The position numbers and the translations under genes are program-made. 64,000 nt of DNA, taken from positions 806,001-870,000 of the forward strand of contig OZ242183.1 in assembly GCA_965205925.1 (NCBI GenBank), in the 5' to 3' direction. The stretch is from CAYRJD01 sp965205925 (GTDB taxonomy: Bacteria > Actinomycetota > Acidimicrobiia > Acidimicrobiales > Poriferisodalaceae). Numbering within the stretch: position 1 is the stretch's first letter; the number at the start of each line of letters is the position of its first letter. Positions 1 to 8,525 of this stretch are shown piece after piece. The notes beneath the pieces are model-generated. The model was not told the origin of the DNA and ran no database searches. It was given only the letters and a program-made list of their open reading frames with translations.

Positions 1-127
1 TCTCAAGCTTCAGCGTGACGACCTGGTCGCCATCCACACCCTGCAAAAAGAAGATTCGTTGACCGGGTCGCCCAATAGCAGCGGCAATAAGGCTGTCGGT
101 GTTGCGTAGTTCAAAACTCTCAGACAT
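1..127 (-). CDS. DUF3090 family protein, N-terminal part
   Basis: The first 42 codons of a gene that runs off the left edge. The translation begins MSESFELRNTDS and continues through a GRPGQRIFFLQ stretch, the N-terminal pattern of the actinobacterial DUF3090 family. The biochemical function of that family is not known to me. It lies downstream of the histidine phosphatase gene on the same strand with 65 nt between, the pairing commonly seen in Actinobacteria, so the two are probably cotranscribed. The ATG is the only plausible start. Confidence 0.8.
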   Translation of the reverse strand, partial: MSESFELRNTDSLIAAAIGRPGQRIFFLQGVDGDQVVTLKLE

Positions 128-143
128 AACTCACTTCGACAGT

Positions 144-171
144 ATTACGGGGTCGTGATTACGGGGTCGTG
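144..171. repeat. 14-bp perfect tandem duplication
   Basis: ATTACGGGGTCGTG occurs twice head to tail in the gap between the phosphatase stop codon and the DUF3090 start. It looks like a small slippage duplication; no function is inferred. Confidence 0.85.
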
Positions 172-192
172 CGACATTAGGAGTCAGCCTGC

Positions 193-831
193 TCAGGCAG
201 GTTTCAGTTCGGTCAGGTCCGAAGTGTTGTTGGTGGTTAGCACCGTTGGTCCACTCGATCCCAGCGACACGGCGGTAACTGAGCAAGGTGATACCACGAT
301 GCGCTGAAACAGATCAAGATGTGTACCCATCGCATGCGCAATGAAGGCACGAATCGGATCGGCATGCGCAACGGCTACCACGGTCTTGCCACTGTGACGT
401 TCGGTTATCTCACTTACAGCCGAAACAAACCGAATCTGCATTTCACTAAACGACTCACCATCCGGAAAGCGAAATCCACTGGGATAGCGCTGCACAGTGC
501 GCCACGCTTTCAGCTTGTACAAAGCGGCCAGCTTGCGTCCGGTCCATTTACCGACATCAAGCTCGTTGAGGCCTTCGTGAGTTTTGACCTGTTTGCCGCT
601 GGCTTTAGCGATGTAACCAGCGGTTTGTTGAGCTCGCAGCAATGGCGATGCATACACGGCCGCAATGTGCTTTGACAGCGCGGCGATGCGTTGCCCAGCA
701 TTTTGCGCCTGTTGGATGCCCGTGTCGGATAGTTCCACGCCCTCGCGGCGACCGTATAGCTCGGTGCCCGTGGTAGGAGTGGCCCCATGGCGAACCAACA
801 GCACCAAAGTGGGTCGATTGCTAACGGGCAC
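193..831 (-). CDS. Histidine phosphatase family protein (MSMEG_4193-like)
   Basis: Phosphoglycerate-mutase-like phosphohydrolase of about 212 residues. The RHG phosphohistidine signature lies close to the N terminus (LLVRHGATP), followed by the SPLLRAQQTA segment with the second conserved Arg, and a late catalytic His in the AVAHADPIRAF segment. This is the full core of the branch 2 histidine phosphatase fold. The substrate cannot be told from sequence; the pairing with DUF3090 points to the uncharacterised actinobacterial MSMEG_4193 subgroup. The frame is open upstream to a GTG at 897, but family members start just before the RHG motif, so I place the start at the GTG at 829-831. Neither start has a clear ribosome-binding site. 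Confidence 0.8.
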   Translation of the reverse strand: MPVSNRPTLVLLVRHGATPTTGTELYGRREGVELSDTGIQQAQNAGQRIAALSKHIAAVYASPLLRAQQTAGYIAKASGKQVKTHEGLNELDVGKWTGRKLAALYKLKAWRTVQRYPSGFRFPDGESFSEMQIRFVSAVSEITERHSGKTVVAVAHADPIRAFIAHAMGTHLDLFQRIVVSPCSVTAVSLGSSGPTVLTTNNTSDLTELKPA

Positions 832-978
832 ACGCTGACGGTACCCAAACCGATGATGCGCCACTGCCAACACCAGCAACCTGTAACTCAGGCACACTTG
901 CTGTGTGAGTGACCCGAGGCAAATCCAGTACGCCTACACAAATGCCCGGCGTTGTCGCTCCTACACGCACAAAGCCTG

Positions 979-1710
979 ATGCCTAGGAAAGAAATCTCAG
1001 CGTTGTCGCAACTAGACCAACTGAACCAGAAGATCATTTCATGCAGGCGCTGCGACCGGCTGGTGGAGTGGCGTGAACAAGTAGCGCATCAAAATCGTCG
1101 TGCTGCTTTCAAAGATGAGCAGTACTGGGGCAAGCCAGTGCCAGCATTCGGCGACCCCGAAGCGTCGATAATCATCGTGGGCTTGGCGCCAGCTGCTCAT
1201 GGGGCTAACCGCACCGGACGAATGTTTACCGGCGACAGGTCGGGCGATTTTCTGTATGCATCCCTGCATCGATGCGGTTTGGGAAACAAGCCCACATCAC
1301 AACACCAAGACGACGGCTTGAAGCTGACAGATACCTACATCACCGCTGCGGTGCGTTGCGCCCCACCAGCTAACAAGCCAACGACCGTAGAGCGCGATCT
1401 CTGCTCGGATTACTTAGTTTCGGAATTAGCGCTGCTGCGTTCCGCACGTGTGGTGGTAGCGCTTGGTGCATTCGCCTATGGCGTGATGTGTTTACTGCTT
1501 GGAGTGAAACCACGTCCCAAATTTGGCCACGGCGTATGCGTTGATCTAGAAGAAGCTGTTACTCAAAAAACTGGCGCAGTTCAGCGACTTGGCTTGACGC
1601 ATCTGCTTTGCTCGTTTCACCCCAGTCAGCAGAACACCTTCACAGGCCGCCTAACCGAACAGATGCTCGACGATGTCTTCGTGCAGTCAAGAAACCTGGC
1701 CGGGCTATGA
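979..1710 (+). CDS. Family 5 uracil-DNA glycosylase (UdgB type)
   Basis: Removes uracil and related deaminated bases from DNA in base-excision repair. The motif 1 region reads GLAPAAHGANRTGRMFTGDR, characteristic of family 5 (UDGb) enzymes, which have no polar catalytic residue in the usual place. The second motif, HPSQQNTFTGRLT, is near the C terminus. Cysteines suited to the family's 4Fe-4S cluster are present: a CRRC pair near residue 25 and later Cys residues in the VRCAPP and DLCSDY segments. The ATG at 979 gives the usual N-terminal length; a TTG at 952 in the same frame is an alternative. The stop overlaps the start of the downstream lipoprotein gene (ATGA), so the two are likely translationally coupled. 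Confidence 0.85.
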   Translation: MPRKEISALSQLDQLNQKIISCRRCDRLVEWREQVAHQNRRAAFKDEQYWGKPVPAFGDPEASIIIVGLAPAAHGANRTGRMFTGDRSGDFLYASLHRCGLGNKPTSQHQDDGLKLTDTYITAAVRCAPPANKPTTVERDLCSDYLVSELALLRSARVVVALGAFAYGVMCLLLGVKPRPKFGHGVCVDLEEAVTQKTGAVQRLGLTHLLCSFHPSQQNTFTGRLTEQMLDDVFVQSRNLAGL

Positions 1711-2312
1711 AAACCGTGCGGTTCAAGTCGAAAGCGATACTGACGATGCTTGCAGCGACACTGCTGCTGAGCTGCTCGGCTTCCAACGGCGATGATGCCA
1801 ACGGTGCCGATTCAAATAACGCAGGCACCACCACGTCGATTTTCATTGGAAACCCAGGCACGCTGGTTTCCCCCACCACAGATCCTCCGCCACATGCCAG
1901 CACAGGCAACTTGCTGCCAATAGAGACCGTCGTTGCATTCTTAGATGCTTGTGTAGCGGATTCCGGGCTGGTTGGCCCGTGCCGCTGTGCGGCAGAACGA
2001 CTGGACACAAGCTTCACGCCCCAGGACATTCAGATCTTCGAAGATCGCATTACCGGACAGTTGGAGTACCCACCACAAGTAGCCGCTGACCTGGTCACCT
2101 GCCGACAAGAGCAGCCCCCTTCACCTTGGAACGAAGAAATGCGACAGAGCTATGTGAGCGAGTGTTCGAAAGGGTCAGGGCCGTTAGTTGAGCCCTGTAT
2201 GTGCTCACTGGAGCGAGCACAAGACATCATTCCAGCCGACCGGTTAGATGAATATCTAACAGCGATCGATGTGCGGCCAGACTTCACCGCTCTGATCAAC
2301 CTGTGTATATAA
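1707..2312 (+). CDS. Putative lipoprotein with two cysteine-rich repeats
   Basis: A 201-residue predicted secreted lipoprotein. The N terminus has basic residues, a hydrophobic stretch and a LLSC lipobox, so the mature protein probably begins at Cys 25 or close to it and is anchored on the outer face of the membrane. A Ser/Thr/Pro/Asn-rich linker follows. Two similar units then occur (about residues 75-130 and 145-200), each with Cys, eight or nine residues, Pro-Cys-x-Cys, then Glu-Arg: DACVADSGLVGPCRCAAERL and SECSKGSGPLVEPCMCSLER. This is an internal duplication with conserved disulfide potential. I do not recognise the family. The ATG overlaps the stop of the glycosylase gene by 3 bases; the frame is open further upstream, but the signal peptide fixes this start. 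Confidence 0.75.
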   Translation: MKTVRFKSKAILTMLAATLLLSCSASNGDDANGADSNNAGTTTSIFIGNPGTLVSPTTDPPPHASTGNLLPIETVVAFLDACVADSGLVGPCRCAAERLDTSFTPQDIQIFEDRITGQLEYPPQVAADLVTCRQEQPPSPWNEEMRQSYVSECSKGSGPLVEPCMCSLERAQDIIPADRLDEYLTAIDVRPDFTALINLCI

Positions 2313-2345
2313 GTCGTCGCATGTAAGCCAGCGACTGTAGGTCAG

Positions 2346-3500
2346 TTACTTGCGAACAGGCTCAGGTAATAAAGCTGGCTCTGGTGTCGCAAACCCGGGC
2401 CACCTTGCGCGCGATTTCTCACTCAGCTTGTGCATCAGCGCAATCGCAGCCGGATCGTCGTCACCTGGTCGACCAATCAGCGAGCCGTCTTGCAGCATCG
2501 CCATGATGATCTCGCGTCCAATATCGGTGCGCACGATTGTCAATGTCCAGTCGCTGTATTTACCGATTCCACCAGTGGAAATATCTGCATGCTCGGCTGC
2601 AAAGTCAGGGCAGTGGTTGCAACCTTCACGAGTCCAAGCATGGCATTCCTTCAGGTTGATTTCGTAGTAGCCGTCGTCGTGAGTCCAAATCTGAAACACA
2701 CCCTTGATATTGGTCTTACGAATGTTGTGACGATCAAGCCCGTATTTCTGTTCGAACAACTCCTCAAAGATCGCCTCGTCAAAGGACTTCGAGCACAGCA
2801 GGCCGATGTTCAGAGCAAACCGGTTACCCACCTTGCCGATTTTGCGAGATTTCGCCACGGGCAATATCGAACTCTGGCAGCTCATCCCCACTAGCGCGAT
2901 CTTGGTGGCTCCCGCCTCAGTCGCTTCGTTGTATGCCAGCGTGTTGGCTGAATATGTGTAGCGGCTGCCCGCGCCTCGTAGCACGTCGTCACGGTTAAAC
3001 GCAACGCCTGGTGAAGCCGTCCACTGATTTCCATCACCTTCACCCACATAAGAGGTAAGAGCAGCATCGATATAGCCGTGCTCGAGCGCCCAGATCAAAA
3101 TCGCTGACACAAGCCCACCGTCTTGACCGGTTTGGTGAACAAAATCATCCGAAGCGCGGGTGAGGATGACGTCTTTAAATACGCCTGACGGCTCATCGGC
3201 GGTTCGGTGACGACCAAACATGAAGTCGTCGGCTTCGTTCTCCCAGTTGCGAAACCGCGGGCAAGCTCGCGTGCAGCTGGTACAGCCTTTTACACCATGG
3301 CCGCAATCGTCTGGCCCTAGTTCTTCTTCCAGGTGATATGGCTTGAAGCCGCCTTGGATGTGTTCGTATCCGATTACGTCGTGCGGACAGCTGATAACGC
3401 AGCCAGCGCAGCCAGTGCAAAGCCCGGAGGTGATGACTTCCTCGTAGAGCTCTTTCCATTGAAACGTCCAACGAGGCGCTTTAGTGGCGGTGTCTGCCAT
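2346..3500 (-). CDS. Coenzyme F420 hydrogenase/dehydrogenase beta-subunit family (FrhB-like) protein
   Basis: Iron-sulfur flavoprotein of 384 residues related to FrhB/FdhB, proteins that pass electrons between F420 and a partner. The N-terminal part carries two ferredoxin-like clusters: CTGCAGCVISCP near residue 28, and a Cys set ending CTSCTRACPRF near residue 75. The FrhB N- and C-terminal domains follow, with conserved cysteines in GMSCQSS, LLCSKSF and the CHAWTREGCNHCPDF segment. No hydrogenase or formate dehydrogenase subunit is nearby, so the partner is unknown; actinobacteria often carry such solitary homologues. It diverges from an F420/FMN split-barrel gene about 57 nt away, which supports a link to F420 or flavin redox chemistry. 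Confidence 0.8.
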   Translation of the reverse strand: MADTATKAPRWTFQWKELYEEVITSGLCTGCAGCVISCPHDVIGYEHIQGGFKPYHLEEELGPDDCGHGVKGCTSCTRACPRFRNWENEADDFMFGRHRTADEPSGVFKDVILTRASDDFVHQTGQDGGLVSAILIWALEHGYIDAALTSYVGEGDGNQWTASPGVAFNRDDVLRGAGSRYTYSANTLAYNEATEAGATKIALVGMSCQSSILPVAKSRKIGKVGNRFALNIGLLCSKSFDEAIFEELFEQKYGLDRHNIRKTNIKGVFQIWTHDDGYYEINLKECHAWTREGCNHCPDFAAEHADISTGGIGKYSDWTLTIVRTDIGREIIMAMLQDGSLIGRPGDDDPAAIALMHKLSEKSRARWPGFATPEPALLPEPVRK

Positions 3501-3556
3501 GTTGAAAGCCTACGCCAGGCAGAATGCAGGTCATGAGAGGCACGAAGGAATCACGC

Positions 3557-3970
3557 ATGAATGAATCCGATTTGTTAGAACTACTTGATCAAGCGCGTGT
3601 GGCAACGCTTGCCACTGTGCGCAGTGATGGTCGCGTTGACTTGGTGCCGTGCACCTTTGCCTTCGACGAAAGAATGCTGGTAACGGCGGTGGACAACAAG
3701 CCCAAATCCACTGCCAACCTCAAACGACTTGAGAACGTGCGCAAGTTTCCCGAGGTAACTCTGCTAGCGCATCACTACGACGACAAAGATTGGGCGACGT
3801 TGTGGTGGGTGAGAGTGCGTGGGCGAGCAAGCGTGCAAGTGCAAGGATCGCTTTGGCAAGGCGCCATCGACATGCTGACGAACCGCTACAAGCAATACCA
3901 GCAAACGCCACTGACTGGTGCTGCGATCATCATCGATCGAACAGAAGTAACTGGCTGGCAGGCCAGTTAA
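3557..3970 (+). CDS. PPOX-class (split-barrel) probable F420-dependent protein, Rv0121-like
   Basis: A 137-residue pyridoxamine-5'-phosphate-oxidase-like split beta-barrel protein. The N terminus (LLDQARVATLATVRSDGRVDLVPC) and the later DDKDWATLWWVRVRG segment match the TIGR03668/Rv0121 subgroup predicted to use F420. Such proteins are small dimeric flavin or deazaflavin reductases; the substrate is unknown. I place the start at the ATG at 3557; a longer reading from 3524 is possible but adds residues outside the family pattern. It diverges from the FrhB-like gene. The stop lies a few bases before the 3' end of the convergent tRNA-Arg. Confidence 0.8.
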   Translation: MNESDLLELLDQARVATLATVRSDGRVDLVPCTFAFDERMLVTAVDNKPKSTANLKRLENVRKFPEVTLLAHHYDDKDWATLWWVRVRGRASVQVQGSLWQGAIDMLTNRYKQYQQTPLTGAAIIIDRTEVTGWQAS

Positions 3971-3973
3971 TCG

Positions 3974-4046
3974 CACCCTCGGCAGGATTCGAACCTGCGA
4001 CACATGGCTCCGGAAGCCACTGCTCTATCCCCTGAGCTACGAGGGC
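3974..4046 (-). tRNA. tRNA-Arg (anticodon CCG)
   Basis: A full cloverleaf of 73 nt can be folded by eye: a 7-bp acceptor stem (GCCCTCG with CGAGGGT), D-arm GCTC/GAGC, anticodon loop TTCCGGA with CCG at 34-36, T-arm GCAGG-TTCGAAT-CCTGC and discriminator G. No CCA is encoded. It reads CGG arginine codons. The gene is divergent from argS, with 115 nt between the 5' ends. Confidence 0.95.
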
Positions 4047-4161
4047 CTGTACTAGTTATGAATATCTGTGAGTATCTGCTAACGGTATTTGGCCGCTGAC
4101 GGTACCCTTCCGCGCTAGCGATAAGCCCGTTGCCGTAGACGGTAAGCAAGGAGGCAGCACG

Positions 4162-5814
4162 GTGATTCAGCAGCTTCTCGCCGCAGCCGTGTCAAAGTCA
4201 CTGATAGGTCAGGGCATCGAAATTTTACCAACAGACGTGCATCTCGAAAGACCTGCACGTCTTGAGCACGGCGACTGGTCTACAAACGTGGCGCTGGTTG
4301 CCGCCAAAAGCGCAGGCCGCAATCCACGTGAGCTAGCCAACAATTTGGTCGAAGACCTGCGGGATCGAGCAGCAACCGGAGATGTTGCTCATGTAGTTGA
4401 AGTTGAACTAGCCGGTCCAGGGTTTGTGAACTTTCGCCTAGCACCTACCTGGCTGCATGAGGTTTTGCGCGAGGTAGTTACCGCTGGCGTCGAAAATTAC
4501 GCACGTCTTGACGTTGGTCAGGGTCAGAAAGTCAGCGTCGAGTTTGTTTCGGCCAATCCGACCGGACCGCTACACGCTGGTGGAGGGCGCTGGGGCGCGT
4601 ACGGGGACACGCTGGTGCGACTGTTTCGCCGTTGCGGTTACCAGGTAATCGCTGAGTACTACATCAACGATCGCGGCTCACAGATGGAGATGTTTGCTAA
4701 ATCTTTGCTGGCACGACGAGCCGGTGATGAACCACCCGCTGACGGCTACATGGGTGAGTATGTGAGCGAATGGGCGGCAGAGATGCCAGCCGAGATAGAA
4801 GAACTGTCCGAAGCGATTGCTTGGGGGCGTGATCGCAGCTTGCGTGACGTGTCAGAAACGCTGGCCGAGTTAGGCGTGCATTTCGACCACTGGCAAAGTG
4901 AAAATGAGCTTGTGGTGACGGGAGCCATGAAAGCTGTGCTAGCCGAGCTTGAAGCCGCCGGTCATGTGTATGAGAAAGACGGCGCTAGCTGGCTGCGAAC
5001 TACCGAGCATGGCGACACCCAAGATCGAGTGCTGGTTCGCAGTGGGGGAGAGCCGACATACTTTCTTCCAGATATTGCCTTCCACCAAGACAAGTTCAAT
5101 CGAGCCGACCATCTCATAAACGTGCTCGGCGCCGATCATCACGGCTATGTGGCGCGCATGACCGCTGCGCTGACTCATCTGGGCCACACACCTGACGCTT
5201 ATGAAGCGATCGTCGGACAGAACGTGACGCTGATGAGCGAGGGAGTGCAGATAGATCTCAGCAAGCGCACCGGAACAATGGTGGAAGTACGCGATCTAAT
5301 CGATGCGGTTGGCCCTGACGTTGCGCGCCTGGCGTATCTGTTGCAATCCATCGACACTCGCCAGACCATTGACATTGATCTGCTGACACGTAAAGCAAAC
5401 GAAAACCCAGTGTTCTATGTGCAATACGCGCACGCTCGGATTGCTTCAATCGGACGTGAGGCGCAACGGCGGGGCGTGACCTGGCCAACCAGTCCTGACC
5501 TGGCAAGCGCCGGCTTGGCAGATACAGATCTGTCGGTGTTGGTAGAGCCGCGGGAGCTTGCCGTGCTGCGGCGTTTAGAAGAACTCCCCCACGCGGTCGA
5601 GCTAGCTCTGCGAGACCGCGCTCCACACAAGATCACCACCTGGACCATCGATCTAGCAACAGCGTTCCACGGCTTCTATCACGACTGTCCGATTTTGCGA
5701 TCCGACGTGCCAGAACAGCTGCGTGACGCACGCTTGTGGCTGACACAAGCCGCTCACATCGGACTCGCGATTGGACTCGACCTGCTCGGAGTGTCAGCTC
5801 CAGAGGAGATGTAG
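4162..5814 (+). CDS. argS: Arginyl-tRNA synthetase
   Basis: Class I synthetase of 550 residues that charges tRNA-Arg. The N-terminal Add-1 domain precedes the HIGH-type motif, here HAGG in the segment SANPTGPLHAGGGRWGAYG. The KMSKS-type loop is represented by LSKRTG near residue 370, and the C-terminal DALR anticodon-binding domain contains the VQYAHARI segment typical of ArgS. Translation starts at GTG, seven bases after a strong AAGGAGG ribosome-binding site at 4148-4154. The next gene, lysA, begins 2 nt after the stop, so argS-lysA is an operon. The divergent tRNA-Arg(CCG) upstream means one intergenic region holds the promoters for an arginine tRNA and its synthetase. Confidence 0.97.
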   Translation: MIQQLLAAAVSKSLIGQGIEILPTDVHLERPARLEHGDWSTNVALVAAKSAGRNPRELANNLVEDLRDRAATGDVAHVVEVELAGPGFVNFRLAPTWLHEVLREVVTAGVENYARLDVGQGQKVSVEFVSANPTGPLHAGGGRWGAYGDTLVRLFRRCGYQVIAEYYINDRGSQMEMFAKSLLARRAGDEPPADGYMGEYVSEWAAEMPAEIEELSEAIAWGRDRSLRDVSETLAELGVHFDHWQSENELVVTGAMKAVLAELEAAGHVYEKDGASWLRTTEHGDTQDRVLVRSGGEPTYFLPDIAFHQDKFNRADHLINVLGADHHGYVARMTAALTHLGHTPDAYEAIVGQNVTLMSEGVQIDLSKRTGTMVEVRDLIDAVGPDVARLAYLLQSIDTRQTIDIDLLTRKANENPVFYVQYAHARIASIGREAQRRGVTWPTSPDLASAGLADTDLSVLVEPRELAVLRRLEELPHAVELALRDRAPHKITTWTIDLATAFHGFYHDCPILRSDVPEQLRDARLWLTQAAHIGLAIGLDLLGVSAPEEM

Positions 5815-5816
5815 CC

Positions 5817-7136
5817 GTGAATACTGAAGAACTAAAAGAGTTACACGGTCCAATTCCACTCAGGCTGCTGCCAGATACTTCGCAAATAGATGCCAGCGGA
5901 CGCTTGCTAGTAGGCGGTTGTGATGTTGTCGATCTGGCGGCGGAATTTGGAACACCGCTGTTCATTTACGACGAGGCTCATCTGCGCGCTCGCTGCGCAG
6001 AGGCGTTAGCCACTTTTGGGCCTGGCGTGGCCTATGCAGGCAAAGCCTTCTTGTGCATCGCGATGGCACGCCTAGTGCATTCGGAAGGACTACACCTTGA
6101 CGTGGCCAGCGGGGGCGAGCTTCACACCGCCATTCGTGCGGACATACCCGGATCGCACATCGTCATGCACGGCAACAACAAGACCACCACCGAGTTACTA
6201 ACAGCCATAAATTACGGCGTTAGTCGCATAGTCGTTGACTCATTTGACGAGATTGACCGACTAGAGCAGATACACAGCGATTCCGGAGCGGCAACTGGAT
6301 CTAACGGCTCGGTTCCGCAGGTGCTGCTAAGGGTTACACCTGGCGTTAGCGCACACACGCACGAGTACATCGACACCGGTCGTGAAGACTCCAAGTTTGG
6401 CTTTGGGGTGACGTCCGGCACCGCGAGTGTCGCCGTAGCGAGAACGCAAGCATCAGCGGCTATGGAATTAGTGGGAATTCACAGTCACATTGGTAGCCAA
6501 GTGCTTGATGTCAGCAGCTTTGCCCAAGCGTTAAGCCTTGTTGCAGAGTTTTTTGAACCGCTTGGTTTGCCGGAACTGTCGGTGGGTGGAGGGCTAGGAG
6601 TGGCGTATGTGGAAGGTGAGCACGCTCCCACGATTACTCAGTGGGGCCAAGCGCTACGCCGCCAATGCGAAGAGTTGGGTATTACCGCCAAGCTCACTGC
6701 CGAACCGGGCCGATCCATTGCTGCTGCGGCTGCGCTGACGGCCTACCAGGTGGGCACCATCAAGCAACTCGAAGGTATCCGTACTTATGTCTCTGTTGAT
6801 GGCGGTTACGGAGACAACCCACGACCAATGATTTACGGCAGTGGCTACACCACGTTTTTACCTGCCGCAGTTGCCGAACCACGACCTGATCTGGTGCGCT
6901 TGGTTGGCAGCCATTGCGAGTCAGGCGATGTGATCGTGCGATCCGCGCCGGTACCGGCGGGACTGTCGGTGGGTGACGTGATTGCTACACCGGTAACTGG
7001 CGCCTACGGCCAGTCGATGGGCAGTAACTACAACCGTTACCCCCGGCCAGCGACAGTGTTCGTGGCTGACGGTCAAGCACGATTGGTCGTGCGACGTGAA
7101 ACCCTGGATGATGTGACACGCCTAGACGTGCAGTAG
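5817..7136 (+). CDS. lysA: Diaminopimelate decarboxylase
   Basis: PLP enzyme of 439 residues that makes L-lysine from meso-diaminopimelate. The PLP lysine sits in AYAGKAF; LDVASGGEL, HSHIGSQ, the GGGLG phosphate-binding turn and the CESGD segment complete the fold type III active site. The barrel domain is followed by a beta-sandwich domain ending near residue 439, the normal length. The start is the GTG at 5817, preceded by GAGGAG; the frame is open upstream inside argS but those residues lack similarity. It is coupled to argS with a 2-nt gap, an argS-lysA order known from many actinobacteria, where hom-thr genes often follow. Here it is followed instead by a convergent aminotransferase gene. 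Confidence 0.95.
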   Translation: MNTEELKELHGPIPLRLLPDTSQIDASGRLLVGGCDVVDLAAEFGTPLFIYDEAHLRARCAEALATFGPGVAYAGKAFLCIAMARLVHSEGLHLDVASGGELHTAIRADIPGSHIVMHGNNKTTTELLTAINYGVSRIVVDSFDEIDRLEQIHSDSGAATGSNGSVPQVLLRVTPGVSAHTHEYIDTGREDSKFGFGVTSGTASVAVARTQASAAMELVGIHSHIGSQVLDVSSFAQALSLVAEFFEPLGLPELSVGGGLGVAYVEGEHAPTITQWGQALRRQCEELGITAKLTAEPGRSIAAAAALTAYQVGTIKQLEGIRTYVSVDGGYGDNPRPMIYGSGYTTFLPAAVAEPRPDLVRLVGSHCESGDVIVRSAPVPAGLSVGDVIATPVTGAYGQSMGSNYNRYPRPATVFVADGQARLVVRRETLDDVTRLDVQ

Positions 7137-7146
7137 CTAGTAGCAG

Positions 7147-8463
7147 CTAGTCGTCTAGAGCTTTGATCGATTCGCAAATTATCTGCGCACCTTGCGCTAG
7201 TTCTGCTTCGGTGACGTTCAACATTGGCGTGATGCGAACAACGTTGCCATAGAGCCCACCCTTGCCTAGCAACAACCCACGGTTTTTTGTTTCATCAAGT
7301 AGTGCAGCAGTGGCTTCGGCGTCGGGCTCGATGGTGTCAGGGTGTGTCAGCTCAATGGCCTGCATCAAACCCTTGCCGCGCAGCTCAGCCACATGTGAAG
7401 ACGCTTCGCACGCTGGCTCAAGAATGCTCTGCAACTGTTTGCCACGTTCAAGCGCATTGGCCTGCATGTTCTTGCTGAGCACCTCTTTTAACGTCGCCCG
7501 ACCAGCTGCCACCGACAGCGGATTACCGCCAAAAGTAGTGAAGCTTGTCCGTTGCAGGCAGTTCATGACTTCGGCTTTTGCGACAATGCCCGCCAGCGTT
7601 ATGCCGTTGCCCGTTCCCTTTGCGAAGGTAAGCATGTCCGGCACTATGTCGTGCGCCTGGTAACCCCAAAAATGTTCACCCGTACGACCCCAGCCGGTCT
7701 GAACCTCATCGGAGATAAACAACACACCAGAGGAATCGAGCACCTTGCCCATGGCACCGAAGAAGCCATCAGGCGGAGTTGCAAATCCGCCGACTCCTTG
7801 GATCGGCTCGGCGATCAGTGCCGCAAACCCGCTGGAATCGGTCATGTCCAGCAGCTGAACGAGATCCTCAGTACAAGCCTCGGTGTAGTCAGCGTCATCC
7901 ATGCCGGCAAACGGGCTGCGCATCCGGTACGGGCCTTGCACGAAGTGAACGTCTAGCCCACTAAAGCTGGAGTTACGCCAGCCGCGATGTGAGGTAACGG
8001 CTTGGGTTGTTAGCGAGCGACCGTGGTAGCTGTTACGCATTGCCAAGATTTGGTTGCTGCGGCGGTAGCAAGTAGCCAACAAGATGGCCGTGTCATTGGC
8101 CTCGGAGCCGGAAGTGGTGAACAGCACCCGTGCATCGGGAATACCCGACACGTCTGCTACCTCTTCGGCAAAAGCGATCATCTCCTCGTTTAGATACAGC
8201 GTTGAGGTGTGCATGATCTTGGCGGCTTGCGACTGAACCGCAGCGACTACCGCCGGGTTGGCGTGGCCAATCATCGTTGTGAGGATCCCGCCAAAAAAAT
8301 CCAGGTAGCGCCTACCCTCGTTGTCAAATACATAGCTGCCTTCGCCGTGATCAAGAGAAATCGGATCGCTATATAGCGGGCTGACAAACGCGGGCATCAC
8401 CGCCTTATAGCGCTCAAGCAGTTCGGCTGTGCTAGCAGCGGTGTCGGTTCCGGTGTTTGTCAT
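7147..8463 (-). CDS. Class III PLP-dependent aminotransferase
   Basis: Fold type I aminotransferase of 438 residues in the ornithine/4-aminobutyrate/alanine-glyoxylate (AGXT2-like) group. Visible features are YLDFFGG near residue 52, the FTTSGSEANDTA cofactor loop, SYHGRS, the ISDEVQTGWGRTG segment with the Asp that contacts the pyridine nitrogen, and the Schiff-base lysine in TFAKGTGNG. TTFGGNPL precedes the small domain. The amino donor cannot be assigned from sequence; GABA, beta-alanine or alanine-glyoxylate activity are all possible. It is convergent with lysA and divergent from the 2-hydroxyacid dehydrogenase gene, with about 60 nt of shared upstream DNA. Confidence 0.85.
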   Translation of the reverse strand: MTNTGTDTAASTAELLERYKAVMPAFVSPLYSDPISLDHGEGSYVFDNEGRRYLDFFGGILTTMIGHANPAVVAAVQSQAAKIMHTSTLYLNEEMIAFAEEVADVSGIPDARVLFTTSGSEANDTAILLATCYRRSNQILAMRNSYHGRSLTTQAVTSHRGWRNSSFSGLDVHFVQGPYRMRSPFAGMDDADYTEACTEDLVQLLDMTDSSGFAALIAEPIQGVGGFATPPDGFFGAMGKVLDSSGVLFISDEVQTGWGRTGEHFWGYQAHDIVPDMLTFAKGTGNGITLAGIVAKAEVMNCLQRTSFTTFGGNPLSVAAGRATLKEVLSKNMQANALERGKQLQSILEPACEASSHVAELRGKGLMQAIELTHPDTIEPDAEATAALLDETKNRGLLLGKGGLYGNVVRITPMLNVTEAELAQGAQIICESIKALDD

Positions 8464-8525
8464 GATGCTTGCCTGCCCAAAGTAGCCAACCCACCTAGTC
8501 GCTGTTGAGATCTTAGAGTGCGATC

